Shown: positions 1 through 8,965 of the stretch, piece by piece | How positions within the stretch are numbered: position 1 is the first letter of the stretch | Layout of the letters: each line of letters begins with the position of its first letter | Assembly (NCBI RefSeq): GCF_002584535.1 | Contig: NZ_NUOT01000008.1 | Location: 248,001-312,000 of the forward strand | Direction: 5' to 3' | Source of the DNA: Bacillus cereus | GTDB lineage: Bacteria; Bacillota; Bacilli; Bacillales; Bacillaceae_G | DNA length: 64,000 bases | The notes under the pieces: model-generated | What the model was told of the DNA's origin: nothing | Seen by the model: the letters and a program-made list of their open reading frames with translations, nothing else | Databases searched by the model: none | Position numbers and translations under genes: made by a program

Positions 1-450
1 GAAATGATTGAATTTGTAATGAACAGTCAAAACCCTGAAATGGTTGAAAAATATAATTTACGTCCAGGAATCGGGCTAGCTGCACCACAAATTGGTATTT
101 CAAAAAGAATGATTGCTGTTCATGTTACTGATACAACCGAAACTTTATACAGCTACGCTTTATTCAATCCCAAAATTATTAGTCACTCTGTTGAACGTAC
201 ATACTTATCAGGTGGCGAAGGATGCCTATCTGTAGATCGTGAAGTTCCTGGATATGTTCCACGTTATACACGAATTACAGTTAAAGCAACTACCGTCGAT
301 GGTGAAGAAGTAAAATTACGTTTGAAAGGGTTACCAGCGATTGTATTCCAACATGAGATTGACCATTTAAATGGTGTAATGTTCTATGATCATATTAATC
401 AAAAAAATCCTTTTGTAGCCCCCGAGGATGCAAAACCTCTAGAACGATAA
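1..450 (+). CDS. def: Peptide deformylase, 5' end cut by window edge
   Basis: Removes the N-formyl group from nascent proteins using a bound metal ion. The reading frame is open from base 1, so the true start lies outside the window; 149 codons are visible of a family length near 184. All three family motifs are present: [10 protein letters not shown] (motif I), EGCLS with the metal-binding cysteine (motif II) and HEIDH with two metal-binding histidines and the catalytic glutamate (motif III). Synteny with the HAD phosphatase and rpoY-rnjA matches B. subtilis defB (ykrB). A strong hairpin follows the stop. Confidence 0.95.
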   Translation, partial: EMIEFVMNSQNPEMVEKYNLRPGIGLAAPQIGISKRMIAVHVTDTTETLYSYALFNPKIISHSVERTYLSGGEGCLSVDREVPGYVPRYTRITVKATTVDGEEVKLRLKGLPAIVFQHEIDHLNGVMFYDHINQKNPFVAPEDAKPLER

Positions 451-480
451 AAAGCAGAAGCAATAGCTTCTGCTTTTTAC
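450..480 (+). terminator. Rho-independent terminator after def
   Basis: A perfect stem of about 11 bp (AGCAGAAGC / GCTTCTGCT) with a four-base loop and a run of T follows the def stop codon directly. Confidence 0.85.
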
Positions 481-530
481 TACTATTATCATATTACTCC
501 TCTTATGGAATGGTTCTCACACCATATTAC

Positions 531-1304
531 CTAGAGTAAACCAGCCCACTGCAAACCGTGAAGAATCCCATCTTCACTAACATCTTTCGTCACATAATTA
601 GCAAGTTTTTTCAAATCGTCGTGACCATTCCCCATTACAATCCCCGTTCCTACTGCTTCAATCATTTCTAAATCATTTAATCCATCTCCAAAAGCATAGA
701 CCTGTTCACGCCTAAACCCTAATTTCTCAATGAATTTTTCAATTCCCTTTGCTTTAGAACCACCATTTGGGATAATGTCCATAGAATACGCGTGCCAACG
801 AATAAAATGAAAATCTGGATAATCATAAATGAACTTTTTTTCCTCACCCGCTTGGCAAAAAAGAAGCGTTTGATAAACGTCACGATTTTCATAAAAACTT
901 GGCTCATATAACGGATGCCCAAATTGCAGACTTCCGAAACTTTCTTTTACATAATTATGATATTCTACTGTTGCCTTCATATCCTTATGATCTAAATAAA
1001 CAAGTGGATATCCCTCTTGCTTAGCAAACGTTGTAAAAGTATGTAATGTATTAGGGTGTAATGGATTTTTAAATATAACCTCATCTTCAAATACAACATA
1101 TTGGCCATTAAAACTAACATAATTATGAATGTTAAGCTCATTACGAATGTCTTCAAACATGAAAGGTGCACGCCCTGTCGCAATTGCCACATGTACTCCT
1201 TTTTCTTGTAACGTACGCACCGCTTCTCTTGTAGATTGTGGAATTTTTTTATCGTGATCTAACAATGTTCCATCAATATCAAAAAAGACGATTTTATTAT
1301 TCAT
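531..1304 (-). CDS. Cof-type HAD family phosphatase (YkrA-like)
   Basis: A 257-residue haloacid dehalogenase-fold hydrolase of the Cof/IIB subfamily, expected to dephosphorylate small phosphorylated metabolites in the cytoplasm; the substrate is not predictable. Motif I, FDIDGTLLD, lies at the extreme N terminus and motif III, FGDGLNDLEM, near the C terminus, with the cap domain between. I start at the ATG giving MNNKIVFFDIDG, because AAAGGG lies just upstream; the frame remains open 18 codons further. Position between def and rpoY-rnjA matches ykrA of B. subtilis. Confidence 0.85.
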   Translation of the reverse strand: MNNKIVFFDIDGTLLDHDKKIPQSTREAVRTLQEKGVHVAIATGRAPFMFEDIRNELNIHNYVSFNGQYVVFEDEVIFKNPLHPNTLHTFTTFAKQEGYPLVYLDHKDMKATVEYHNYVKESFGSLQFGHPLYEPSFYENRDVYQTLLFCQAGEEKKFIYDYPDFHFIRWHAYSMDIIPNGGSKAKGIEKFIEKLGFRREQVYAFGDGLNDLEMIEAVGTGIVMGNGHDDLKKLANYVTKDVSEDGILHGLQWAGLL

Positions 1305-1703
1305 TTTCAAAACCCTTTCTAAGCCTTCTATATTCCTATTTTGACTACTTCTTTTCAAATCCTAAAAAAAAGTATAACATATTAAACATCTGTGAAGAAA
1401 GCGTTCACTTTCTAACCTTATTTACGAAATATGCATATACTATTAAAAGAACATTAATAGTAGTTTGAATGAATTTTCTTTTCTAATCTACCTCATACTA
1501 TATTTATAACCGGGGGCATACTGCCTGTGAGAGCAAAAAACGGAATATAAGATTACGTCTGCATGAGCCAATAAGATCACTGAACATCAAGGCGGCGATT
1601 CCCTCATTTATCTTCTATGGTTTTCTAGTATGTGGAGATGAAGAGTTACTACTAAATAAGAATTAAGTATGCATGTTTAAAATAAGGAAAGGAAGGAGTA
1701 ATC
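1305..1703. other. 400-base intergenic region with possible structured segment
   Basis: No protein gene is evident apart from the downstream 23-codon ORF. From about 1510 to 1615 the base composition becomes richer in G and C than the surroundings. That part holds a small GGCA-TAC-TGCC hairpin and a distant GGAAT/ATTCC pairing. It may be an RNA leader or a small RNA, but I recognise no known riboswitch core in it. Confidence 0.3.
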
Positions 1704-1775
1704 ATGCTGAAGAAGCTGAAGAAAAAGCTAAAACAATATTTAAACGATTTAGTCCGTAAAAAGACAATGGCTTAA
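1704..1775 (+). CDS. Tiny Lys/Leu-rich peptide, 23 aa
   Basis: A 23-codon ORF preceded by an excellent ribosome site (AAGGAAGGAG, then five bases, then ATG). The product begins MLKKLKKKLK and is strongly basic and amphipathic, with Leu and Lys alternating as in a short helix; it ends RKKTMA. It is followed by its own small terminator, which suggests a separate unit rather than a leader fused to rpoY. No function is recognised. It could be a membrane-active or RNA-binding peptide, or the coding part of a dual-function RNA. Confidence 0.5.
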   Translation: MLKKLKKKLKQYLNDLVRKKTMA

Positions 1776-1780
1776 ATTGT

Positions 1781-1800
1781 GCCCATTTCGGGCTTTTTCT
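1781..1800 (+). terminator. Short terminator after the 23-aa ORF
   Basis: GCCC and GGGC flank a five-base loop and are followed by TTTTTC. The stem is short, so termination may be partial. Confidence 0.5.
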
Positions 1801-1893
1801 TCATTCTGATTCGAAAAAACATGAAAATCATAACTATTTGCTTTATAATAGGTAACAGATAATGCAAAACATAGACAAGGAGAGGTTTTCCCA

Positions 1894-2106
1894 ATGATTT
1901 TTAAAGTATTCTATCAAGAAAAAATGACTGAGGTTCCAGTGCGTGAAAATACAAAAGTTTTATATTTAGAAGCGGAATCCGAAAAAGACGTTCGTACAAA
2001 ATTGCAAAAGTTCGCATATAATATTGAGTTTGTCCAATCTGTTACTGGTGCTCATCTTGAATACGAAAAACAAAATGCTGATTTAACATTAACGGAGCTC
2101 GTATAA
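1894..2106 (+). CDS. rpoY: RNA polymerase epsilon subunit
   Basis: A 70-residue protein of the YkzG/RpoY family, a small accessory subunit found in Firmicutes RNA polymerase. The sequence opens [10 protein letters not shown] and has the expected length. AAGGAGAGG lies nine bases ahead of the ATG. The stop is three bases before the start of rnjA, and the rnjA ribosome site (GGAG) lies inside the last codons of rpoY, so translation is probably coupled. The rpoY-rnjA pair is conserved in Bacillus. Confidence 0.93.
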   Translation: MIFKVFYQEKMTEVPVRENTKVLYLEAESEKDVRTKLQKFAYNIEFVQSVTGAHLEYEKQNADLTLTELV

Positions 2107-2109
2107 TTT

Positions 2110-3777
2110 ATGAAATTCCTAAAAAATGATCAGGTAGCCGTTTTCGCTCTTGGCGGACTCGGTGAAATCGGCAAAAATACATACGCTGTTCAATTTCAAG
2201 ATGAAATTATTATAATTGATGCTGGAATTAAATTTCCAGAAGACGAACTTCTCGGAATCGACTATGTGATTCCTGATTACACTTATTTTGTACGAAACGA
2301 AGATAAAATTAAGGGGTTATTTATTACTCATGGTCACGAAGATCATATTGGTGGTATCCCTTACCTATTACGTCAAGTGAATATCCCAATTTACGGCGGG
2401 AAATTAGCAATCGCTCTAATTAAAAACAAATTAGAAGAGCACGGATTATTGCGAAAAGCAAAACTTTACGAAATTCAAGAAGACGATGTTATCAAATTCA
2501 AAAAGACATCCGTATCGTTCTTCCGCACAACACACAGTATTCCAGATTCATACGGTGCTGTGGTAAAAACACCGCAAGGTCAAATTGTTCATACAGGAGA
2601 TTTCAAATTTGATTTCACACCAGTAGGCGAACCAGCAGACTTAACGAAAATGGCGGAAATCGGTAAAGACGGTGTACTTTGTCTCTTATCTGATAGTACC
2701 AATAGTGAAGTCCCGAACTTTACAATGTCTGAACGCCGCGTCGGCGATAGCATTCAAGATATTTTCCGCAAAGTAGAAGGTCGCATTATCTTTGCAACCT
2801 TTGCGTCAAATATTCATCGCTTGCAACAAGTTGTTGAAGCTGCCGTTGAAAACAATCGTAAAGTGGCTGTATTTGGTCGAAGCATGGAAGCAGCAATTGA
2901 AATTGGTCATGATCTCGGTTATATTCGCTGTCCAAAAGATACATTTATTGAAGCCTCTCAAATCAATCGACTACCAGCTAACAAAATCGTTATTTTATGT
3001 ACAGGTAGTCAAGGTGAACCAATGGCAGCACTTTCTCGTATCGCGAATGGGACACACCGCCAAATTCAAATTATTCCTGGTGATACAGTTGTCTTCTCTT
3101 CTTCACCAATTCCAGGAAATACAGTTAGCGTAAGCCGTACAATTAATATGTTATATCGCGCTGGCGCTGATGTTATCCATGGTAAGCTTTCAAACATCCA
3201 CACAAGTGGACATGGTGGACAAGAAGAACAAAAGTTAATGCTACGTCTTATTAAGCCTAAATACTTTATGCCAATTCATGGTGAATTCCGCATGCAACGT
3301 ATGCACATGAAATTAGCAAACGATTGTGGTATTCCAGAAGAGAATTGCTTCATCATGGACAATGGTGATGTTCTTGCATTACGTTCAGACGAAGCAAGTG
3401 TTGCTGGAAAAATCCCATCTGGCTCTGTTTATATCGATGGAAACGGTATTGGTGATATTGGTAACATTGTACTGCGCGACCGTCGTATTCTTTCTGAAGA
3501 AGGACTTGTTATCGTAGTTGTCAGCATTGATATGAAAGAATTTAAAGTTGCTGCCGGACCTGATATTATCTCTCGCGGATTCGTTTATATGCGCGAAAGT
3601 AGCGATTTAATCAATGATGCTCAAACACTGATTACAACGCACCTTGAAAAAGTAATGGAGCGAAAAACAACACAATGGTCTGAAATTAAAAATGAGATTA
3701 CAGACACATTAGCACCATTCTTATACGAAAAAACAAAACGTCGTCCAATGATTTTACCTATCATTATGGAAATATAA
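2110..3777 (+). CDS. rnjA: Ribonuclease J1
   Basis: A 555-residue endo- and 5'-to-3' exoribonuclease with major roles in RNA maturation and mRNA decay; the length equals that of B. subtilis RNase J1. It combines a metallo-beta-lactamase fold and a beta-CASP domain. The metal-binding signature HGHEDH sits at residues 74-79, as in the B. subtilis enzyme. Further family motifs are [21 protein letters not shown] and [10 protein letters not shown]. It forms an operon with rpoY and ends at a strong hairpin shared with the convergent ktrC. Confidence 0.96.
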   Translation: MKFLKNDQVAVFALGGLGEIGKNTYAVQFQDEIIIIDAGIKFPEDELLGIDYVIPDYTYFVRNEDKIKGLFITHGHEDHIGGIPYLLRQVNIPIYGGKLAIALIKNKLEEHGLLRKAKLYEIQEDDVIKFKKTSVSFFRTTHSIPDSYGAVVKTPQGQIVHTGDFKFDFTPVGEPADLTKMAEIGKDGVLCLLSDSTNSEVPNFTMSERRVGDSIQDIFRKVEGRIIFATFASNIHRLQQVVEAAVENNRKVAVFGRSMEAAIEIGHDLGYIRCPKDTFIEASQINRLPANKIVILCTGSQGEPMAALSRIANGTHRQIQIIPGDTVVFSSSPIPGNTVSVSRTINMLYRAGADVIHGKLSNIHTSGHGGQEEQKLMLRLIKPKYFMPIHGEFRMQRMHMKLANDCGIPEENCFIMDNGDVLALRSDEASVAGKIPSGSVYIDGNGIGDIGNIVLRDRRILSEEGLVIVVVSIDMKEFKVAAGPDIISRGFVYMRESSDLINDAQTLITTHLEKVMERKTTQWSEIKNEITDTLAPFLYEKTKRRPMILPIIMEI

Positions 3778-3811
3778 AAAAAGACAATGCTTACGAGCAT
3801 TGTCTTTTTTA
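3776..3811. terminator. Bidirectional terminator between rnjA and ktrC
   Basis: AAAAAGACAATGCT and AGCATTGTCTTTTT form a perfect stem with a short loop. A-rich and T-rich flanks on both sides make it usable in both directions. Confidence 0.9.
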
Positions 3812-3825
3812 TTTTACGTTCTATC

Positions 3826-4491
3826 TTATCTTAAGAAGTGCTTAAAGCGATTTACTTCATCATCATGACCAATTACAATTAAAATATCTCCCGATTGAAT
3901 ATTTTCTGTAGCTCGAGGGGAAACAATAACTTCCTTCCCTCGCTTAATTGCAACAATGTTTAATCCAAACTTCGCTCGAATATCCAATTCAATTAACGAG
4001 TGACCATCAATCTTTTTATTAGCAATAATCTCTACAATACTATGCTCATCAGAAAGCTCTAAGTAATCTAATACGTTACTTGAAGCAATATTATTCGCAA
4101 TTCGTTTTCCCATATCACGTTCAGGATGGACAATATGGTCTGCCCCTATTTTAGATAACACTTTTTCATGATAATCATTTTGAGCTTTTACCGTAATATT
4201 TTTCACACCTAGCTCTTTTAAAATAAGCGTAGTTAAAATACTTGCATTTAAATTATCTCCGATTGCAACAACAACATGATCAAAATTACGAATACCTAGG
4301 CTTTTTAACACCATCTCATCTGTTGAATCTGCAATCACTGCATGCGAAGCAATATTGGCAAATTCATTAATTTTATCTTCATCTAAGTCAATAGCCATTA
4401 CTTCCATACCTAATTGGGCTAATTCACGACAAATACTGCCTCCAAAACGTCCAAGTCCGATGACAGCAAATTCTTTCTCTTTCCCACTCAC
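3826..4491 (-). CDS. ktrC: Potassium uptake gating protein KtrC (RCK/TrkA type)
   Basis: Cytoplasmic regulatory ring subunit of a Ktr potassium channel. The N-terminal RCK domain has the nucleotide-binding GLGRFGGS motif near residue 12 and an acidic residue after the second strand (AIDLDED). The C-terminal TrkA_C domain binds c-di-AMP in studied relatives. I chose a GTG start giving VSGKEKEFAVIG because GGAGG lies seven bases upstream; this gives 221 residues, the length of B. subtilis KtrC. No membrane subunit is adjacent. Confidence 0.88.
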   Translation of the reverse strand: MSGKEKEFAVIGLGRFGGSICRELAQLGMEVMAIDLDEDKINEFANIASHAVIADSTDEMVLKSLGIRNFDHVVVAIGDNLNASILTTLILKELGVKNITVKAQNDYHEKVLSKIGADHIVHPERDMGKRIANNIASSNVLDYLELSDEHSIVEIIANKKIDGHSLIELDIRAKFGLNIVAIKRGKEVIVSPRATENIQSGDILIVIGHDDEVNRFKHFLR

Positions 4492-4574
4492 ATGAATTCC
4501 TCCAATAACATCAAGTCCTATCTCTTTCCATTGTAGCATATTTTATATTCACCACAAAGCTTAGCGAATTGCAC

Positions 4575-5441
4575 TTATTTTTGCTTCTCTATATAGAAAT
4601 ACTGTTGTAAATAAAACGCAATAATACAAACGAGCATACCAAAAACAAAAATGTTTCCAAACGAACTAAACGTTTGAAACACAAATAATAATGTTTCTTG
4701 ACCAAAAAAGGCAAATAAGAGTTGTATAAAAGCAAATAAGAGCGCCCAGTTATAATGTTGTTGATGAAATAAATAATGAGTTGCTCCTAAAAATGCACAA
4801 AACGAGATGATAAAAATCCACCATGTTTCTAAAAAAACTTGCCATCCTGCAAAGTTATACCCATTTACAACAAGTGCAATGATTCCAATGACAAGCATTG
4901 TAGGGACGCTCCAAAATAACGCTCGACTTCGAAAAAATCGAATTCCATTAGAATCACCTTTTTTATTTGCGCAATATGTTAAAAATGCCGCACTTATATA
5001 CAGGACAGAAAAAATTGTTAATACGATAATTAACCAAAAATGTAATTGATTGTATTCATGTTCGATATTCGTAACAATAGCTGCTAACATACCTGGAATC
5101 AACATACCTGTCCATCCATCAATTTTCCTTTCATTCCAAAACACAGCATTTCCTATTCGAATGCCTAAAAGCATAAAAATAATGACACCAATTACAAATA
5201 AGGTTGTCTTATTTCCAACTATGCTTGTTGAAAAAGCAATTAAACCAATAAATAAAAAAAGAACAAATCCATTCATAATCTCTAATACAGGTGATAAATA
5301 ACCTTTCACCCATTTATATGTTTCTTCATATTCGCATTTATTCTTTAAACGATATGCATAAAAACTTATGCCGAAATAAACCGCTGCAATAATAACATAT
5401 GCATACAAAAAGAAACATAAGATTGCGCTGCCAATCTGCAC
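4575..5441 (-). CDS. CydB-like multi-pass membrane protein
   Basis: A 288-residue integral membrane protein with about eight predicted hydrophobic helices and few charged loops. The N-terminal half (YFGISFYAYR, then SPVLEIMNGFVLFLFIGLIAF) resembles cytochrome bd oxidase subunit II (CydB), but the protein is shorter than usual and no CydA gene is next to it. It starts at GTG behind GGTGGGGG. It sits next to ktrC, where B. subtilis has other genes. It could be a stand-alone CydB-like protein or simply an unrelated polytopic protein. Confidence 0.5.
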   Translation of the reverse strand: MQIGSAILCFFLYAYVIIAAVYFGISFYAYRLKNKCEYEETYKWVKGYLSPVLEIMNGFVLFLFIGLIAFSTSIVGNKTTLFVIGVIIFMLLGIRIGNAVFWNERKIDGWTGMLIPGMLAAIVTNIEHEYNQLHFWLIIVLTIFSVLYISAAFLTYCANKKGDSNGIRFFRSRALFWSVPTMLVIGIIALVVNGYNFAGWQVFLETWWIFIISFCAFLGATHYLFHQQHYNWALLFAFIQLLFAFFGQETLLFVFQTFSSFGNIFVFGMLVCIIAFYLQQYFYIEKQK

Positions 5442-5599
5442 CTAATCCCCCACCCTTTTATCTATGTATCACATTGATTTTACACATTTTTCACATGAAA
5501 AGTAAACTAAAACATACAGTTCCATTGCTTTGAGTCAAATTTTTATTATTAAATCCATACCCTAGATGTATATCTCTCATTTAACCTACTATTTATAAA

Positions 5600-5634
5600 A
5601 CCAAAAACCCCCTAATGAAAAGGAGGTTTTTTGC
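5600..5634 (-). terminator. Terminator downstream of ykuUV
   Basis: AAACCTCCTTTTC...GGGGGTTT on the minus strand forms an imperfect stem with one mismatch, followed by T residues. Confidence 0.6.
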
Positions 5635-5694
5635 ACATATCAAAAGAAATTTCTACTTCCAAGCCGTCTAGCATGTAAATAGAAAATCCACCTT

Positions 5695-6153
5695 TTATTC
5701 AGCTTCTTTTTGCGCTTCATCTAACACACGATTTACTCGTTTCGTTAGCATTTGCATCCCGCTTCCACCCGCTTGGAAATGACGAAGTACACCATTTTTA
5801 TCAAACACATAATACGCTGGCACATATTGATTTTCAAATGAATCTGTAATCTTATGTTGATTGTCCACTAAAATAGGTTGGGAAATTCCATGTTCTTTTG
5901 CAACTGCTTCCACTTGCTCAAGGTTTAAGTCTTCTTCTGAACGTGGCATATGAACGGAAACAACATTTAATTGCTCTTTATACTCATCACGAAAGTTATT
6001 AATATTTGGCATTGCTTCTTTACATAAGTGACAACTAACTGACCAGAAATGAATAAGTGTGGGTTTTTCACCAATTAGTGATTCACGTACAACTTCTCCA
6101 TTTAATACTTTTGTTGCACCATCTAAAGAAGGCATTGATTCGCGTAATTTCAT
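5695..6153 (-). CDS. ykuV: Thiol-disulfide oxidoreductase YkuV
   Basis: A 152-residue thioredoxin-fold protein of the TlpA/YkuV type. The active site CHLC lies at residues 41-44 in HFWSVSCHLCKEAMP, and the cis-proline loop is VPAYY. No signal peptide precedes it, so a cytoplasmic reductase role is expected. The ATG follows AGGAGGAAAAATA; the frame is open 13 codons further upstream without a better site. It lies 73 bases behind peroxiredoxin ykuU on the same strand, so the pair may work together, with YkuV reducing the peroxidase. Confidence 0.9.
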   Translation of the reverse strand: MKLRESMPSLDGATKVLNGEVVRESLIGEKPTLIHFWSVSCHLCKEAMPNINNFRDEYKEQLNVVSVHMPRSEEDLNLEQVEAVAKEHGISQPILVDNQHKITDSFENQYVPAYYVFDKNGVLRHFQAGGSGMQMLTKRVNRVLDEAQKEAE

Positions 6154-6179
6154 TATTTTTCCTCCTAATACATGTAGAG

Positions 6180-6213
6180 AAAGGCCTAACAAAATATTGT
6201 TAGACCTTCTATA
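6180..6213 (-). other. Hairpin between ykuU and ykuV
   Basis: AAGGTCTAACA and TGTTAGGCCTT form a nearly complete stem around AATATTT. No clear T-run follows on the minus strand, so it may be an mRNA processing or stability element rather than a strong terminator. Confidence 0.45.
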
Positions 6214-6226
6214 GTTTACAATAAAA

Positions 6227-6775
6227 TTAAACGTTTAAAGTTGCTTGACCTGGTTTCCAGTTTGCTGGGCAAAGTCCACCAGTTTGAAGAGCTTGAAGAA
6301 CACGAATTACTTCATCAACTTCACGTCCGATGTTGTTATGATGTACAACTTGGTACATTAATTCGCCTTCTGGACTAATAATGAATAAACCACGAAGTGC
6401 AATACCTTCTTCTTCAAGTAATACACCGTAGTCACGAGATACTACATGGTTCGTATCTGCTGCTAACGGATAATTTAATTCTCCTAAACCATTTTTCGTA
6501 CGATCAGTGTTAATCCAAGCTAAATGAGTGTGGATTGTATCAGTAGATACACCGATTACTTCTGCATCTAAATCTTCAAACTCATCATAACGATCAGAAA
6601 GTGCGATGATTTCTGTTGGACATACGAAAGTGAAATCCATTGGATAGAAGAAAAGCACTGTCCATTTGTCCTGTTTCATAACTTCTTCAAGACTTACTTT
6701 ACCAAATTCTTTGTTTGGCATAACAGCGTCCATTTCAAAGCGTGGCGCTTGTTTTGCTACCATACGTTCTGCCAT
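6227..6775 (-). CDS. ykuU: 2-Cys peroxiredoxin YkuU
   Basis: A 182-residue AhpC/TSA-family peroxidase that reduces hydroperoxides through a cysteine. The peroxidatic Cys52 sits in MDFTFVCPTE, and the resolving Cys169 is in GGLCPANWKPG, placing it with typical 2-Cys enzymes. The ATG start giving MAERMVAKQ has GGAGG nine bases upstream. First gene of the ykuU-ykuV unit. Cytoplasmic; involvement in the peroxide response is inferred from the family only. Confidence 0.92.
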   Translation of the reverse strand: MAERMVAKQAPRFEMDAVMPNKEFGKVSLEEVMKQDKWTVLFFYPMDFTFVCPTEIIALSDRYDEFEDLDAEVIGVSTDTIHTHLAWINTDRTKNGLGELNYPLAADTNHVVSRDYGVLLEEEGIALRGLFIISPEGELMYQVVHHNNIGREVDEVIRVLQALQTGGLCPANWKPGQATLNV

Positions 6776-6969
6776 ATGTATCAACCTCCATAAATTTTTA
6801 TCATATATGTCCACTCTTGTAGTATATAAGAGGAATCAGTTTTCAGTCAATTTCAATTGGTAATCATTACAAAACAACTTACTATCAACTTTTCCCTCCA
6901 CCTACCATTATAAAGTATTGTGTTAGAATTACAAAAAAAATGCATTATATCTTATAATTTCTCAATTAA

Positions 6970-6994
6970 AAAGAACAGGTTTAAGACCTGTTCC
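6970..6994 (-). terminator. Terminator overlapping the dapL stop codon
   Basis: GAACAGGT-CTTAA-ACCTGTTC followed by TTTTTAA on the minus strand; the loop contains the dapL stop codon. Confidence 0.85.
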
Positions 6995-8111
6995 CTTTCC
7001 ACTTTACATATTGATTTAAAAATGAAATGGTCTGTTCAATCACTTCTTCCTTCGGTTGTAGTTTTGCATGATGTAAACCATATTCTGAGTCTACTCCAAG
7101 CCAGAACATAAACCCTGGAATATCACGAAGCATATAACCAAAATCTTCTCCTGTCATCGCTTCTGTACATGTAACAACATTCATATTTGTTTGTTCAGAT
7201 GTAAATGTCATAAATTCTCGCGTTAACGCACCATGATTATACACTTGATGATACATGGCTCCGTAATCAATAACAGCTTCACATTGAAACGCTGCTTCAA
7301 TTCCCGCCACAATTGCTTCAATTCGACTTTTCACTCGTTTCATTGACTCGACAGATAATGTTCGAATCGTCCCTTCTAAGCGAGATTTTTCAGCAATGAT
7401 GTTTTGAACTGTACCACCTGTAATTTTACCAATTGTAATAACAGCGCTATCAAGCGGATTCACATTGCGGCTAATTACAGATTGAAGCTGTGTAACAAGA
7501 TGACTCGCTGCAACAATCATATCATTCGCTGTATGTGGATATGCCGCATGTCCGCCTTTTCCTTTTAAATCAATATATAATTCTGATGTATTTGCAAATA
7601 ACAATCCCTCTTTTGTCGCAATTGTTCCTACTGGATACTCAGGTGCGATATGAAGACCTAAAATCATATCAGGCTTCCATTCCTTCAACTCTTCACTTTC
7701 TAACATAGGAAGAGCTCCTCCTGGGCCTTCTTCAGCTGGTTGGAATAGAAAGACAATGTCATCATCTATTCTTTCATTTATAGTAGCTGTTAAAAGTCCT
7801 AAACCGATAGTAGTATGCAAATCATGACCACATGCGTGCATCATCCCTTCATGAGTAGAAGCGAATTCATAACCAGTCTCCTCAGTAATCGGTAAACCAT
7901 CAATATCTGCACGATAACCAATCATTTTCTCCGGTTTTTTGCCATTCACTTTAACGATTACGCCTGTTTTCCATGTTTTAACTTCAATATATTCCTTAGG
8001 AAGAGTATGAATATACTCTAAAATATATTTTTGTGTTTTCCATTCCTTAAATCCTAATTCCGGAATTTTATGTAAATCCCTACGAATTTGTACAAATTTA
8101 CTGACTGTCAT
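6981..8111 (-). CDS. dapL: N-acetyldiaminopimelate deacetylase
   Basis: Removes the acetyl group from N-acetyl-LL-diaminopimelate in the acetylase branch of lysine and peptidoglycan precursor synthesis. A 376-residue M20-family metallohydrolase, with [10 protein letters not shown] (metal-binding histidines and aspartate), PAEEGPGG (catalytic and metal-binding glutamates) and a dimerisation domain in the middle. It corresponds to B. subtilis YkuR by order and sequence. The dapH gene lies upstream, separated by 60 bases containing a strong hairpin. Confidence 0.92.
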   Translation of the reverse strand: MTVSKFVQIRRDLHKIPELGFKEWKTQKYILEYIHTLPKEYIEVKTWKTGVIVKVNGKKPEKMIGYRADIDGLPITEETGYEFASTHEGMMHACGHDLHTTIGLGLLTATINERIDDDIVFLFQPAEEGPGGALPMLESEELKEWKPDMILGLHIAPEYPVGTIATKEGLLFANTSELYIDLKGKGGHAAYPHTANDMIVAASHLVTQLQSVISRNVNPLDSAVITIGKITGGTVQNIIAEKSRLEGTIRTLSVESMKRVKSRIEAIVAGIEAAFQCEAVIDYGAMYHQVYNHGALTREFMTFTSEQTNMNVVTCTEAMTGEDFGYMLRDIPGFMFWLGVDSEYGLHHAKLQPKEEVIEQTISFLNQYVKWKGNRS

Positions 8112-8129
8112 GTCCGCACCACCATTTAT

Positions 8130-8167
8130 AAAAAGCGTAAGGGCATGAATAGTCCCTTACGCTTTTT
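8130..8167 (-). terminator. Intergenic hairpin between dapH and dapL
   Basis: A perfect 14-bp stem (AAAAAGCGTAAGGG with its complement) and a ten-base loop, flanked by T residues on the minus strand. It looks like a full terminator inside a conserved gene pair, so dapL may rely on read-through or its own promoter. Confidence 0.85.
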
Positions 8168-8171
8168 GTTT

Positions 8172-8894
8172 TTATTTTTCTGGGTTTAATTGACGAAGTT
8201 CTTGTTTAATTTCTGTTTTTGCCTTTGTCTTCTCATCAATTTCTTTAATAACACGCGCTGGTGTTCCTGCAACTACTGTATATGGTGGTACATCTTCCGT
8301 CACAACCGCACCCGCTGCAACAACTGCACCTTTACCAACTGTTACACCTTCTAGAACAACTACATTTGCACCAATTACAACGTCGTCTTCAACGATAACT
8401 GGTTTTGCAGAAGGTGGCTCGATAACACCTGCAAGTACCGCACCAGCACCAACGTGACAGTTTTTACCTACTGTAGCACGTCCGCCAAGCACTGCATTCA
8501 TATCGATCATTGAGCCTTCACCGATTACTGCACCGATATTAATCGTTGCATTCATCATAATAACTGCATTATCACCGATTTCAACATGGTCACGAATAAT
8601 CGCACCTGGTTCAATACGAGCTTTAATACCTTTTAAGTCAAGCATTGGAATTGCTGAGTTACGACGATCGTTTTCGACAACATAATCTACAACGTGCTTT
8701 TTATTTTCTTCAAGAACTGTCTTGATTTCAGACCATTCTCCAAATAAAACACCAGCTTTTTTATTTACAAACGCTTGTACTGTTTCAGGGAATGTTACTT
8801 CTTTTAAATCCCCTTTTATGTATACCTTTACAGGAGTTTTCTTCTCACTTTTTTGAATAAACGAAATAATTTCGTTTGCATCCATCATTTTCAT
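8172..8894 (-). CDS. dapH: Tetrahydrodipicolinate N-acetyltransferase
   Basis: Transfers an acetyl group from acetyl-CoA to tetrahydrodipicolinate, the first step of the acetylase branch to meso-diaminopimelate. 240 residues: an N-terminal alpha/beta region ([13 protein letters not shown], the conserved opening) followed by a left-handed beta helix made of hexapeptide repeats ([20 protein letters not shown], then further turns) with the DapH/YkuQ ordering. AGGAGG lies eight bases before the ATG. Cytoplasmic trimer in characterised relatives. Confidence 0.94.
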   Translation of the reverse strand: MKMMDANEIISFIQKSEKKTPVKVYIKGDLKEVTFPETVQAFVNKKAGVLFGEWSEIKTVLEENKKHVVDYVVENDRRNSAIPMLDLKGIKARIEPGAIIRDHVEIGDNAVIMMNATINIGAVIGEGSMIDMNAVLGGRATVGKNCHVGAGAVLAGVIEPPSAKPVIVEDDVVIGANVVVLEGVTVGKGAVVAAGAVVTEDVPPYTVVAGTPARVIKEIDEKTKAKTEIKQELRQLNPEK

Positions 8895-8965
8895 GCTTGT
8901 TGCCTCCTAAATCCATTTATAATGTTACTCTACCAAACGAAAGAGCTACTAGCAAGACAATAATC

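Noticed and set aside
1238-1468. 76-codon forward ORF antisense to the start of the HAD phosphatase gene
   Set aside because: Phe/Tyr-rich frame arising from AT-rich antisense DNA, no ribosome site.
1510-1615. GC-richer leader as a known riboswitch class
   Set aside because: I compared it with the core motifs of c-di-AMP (ydaO), SAM, cobalamin, preQ1, guanidine, ZTP and T-box leaders and found no match.
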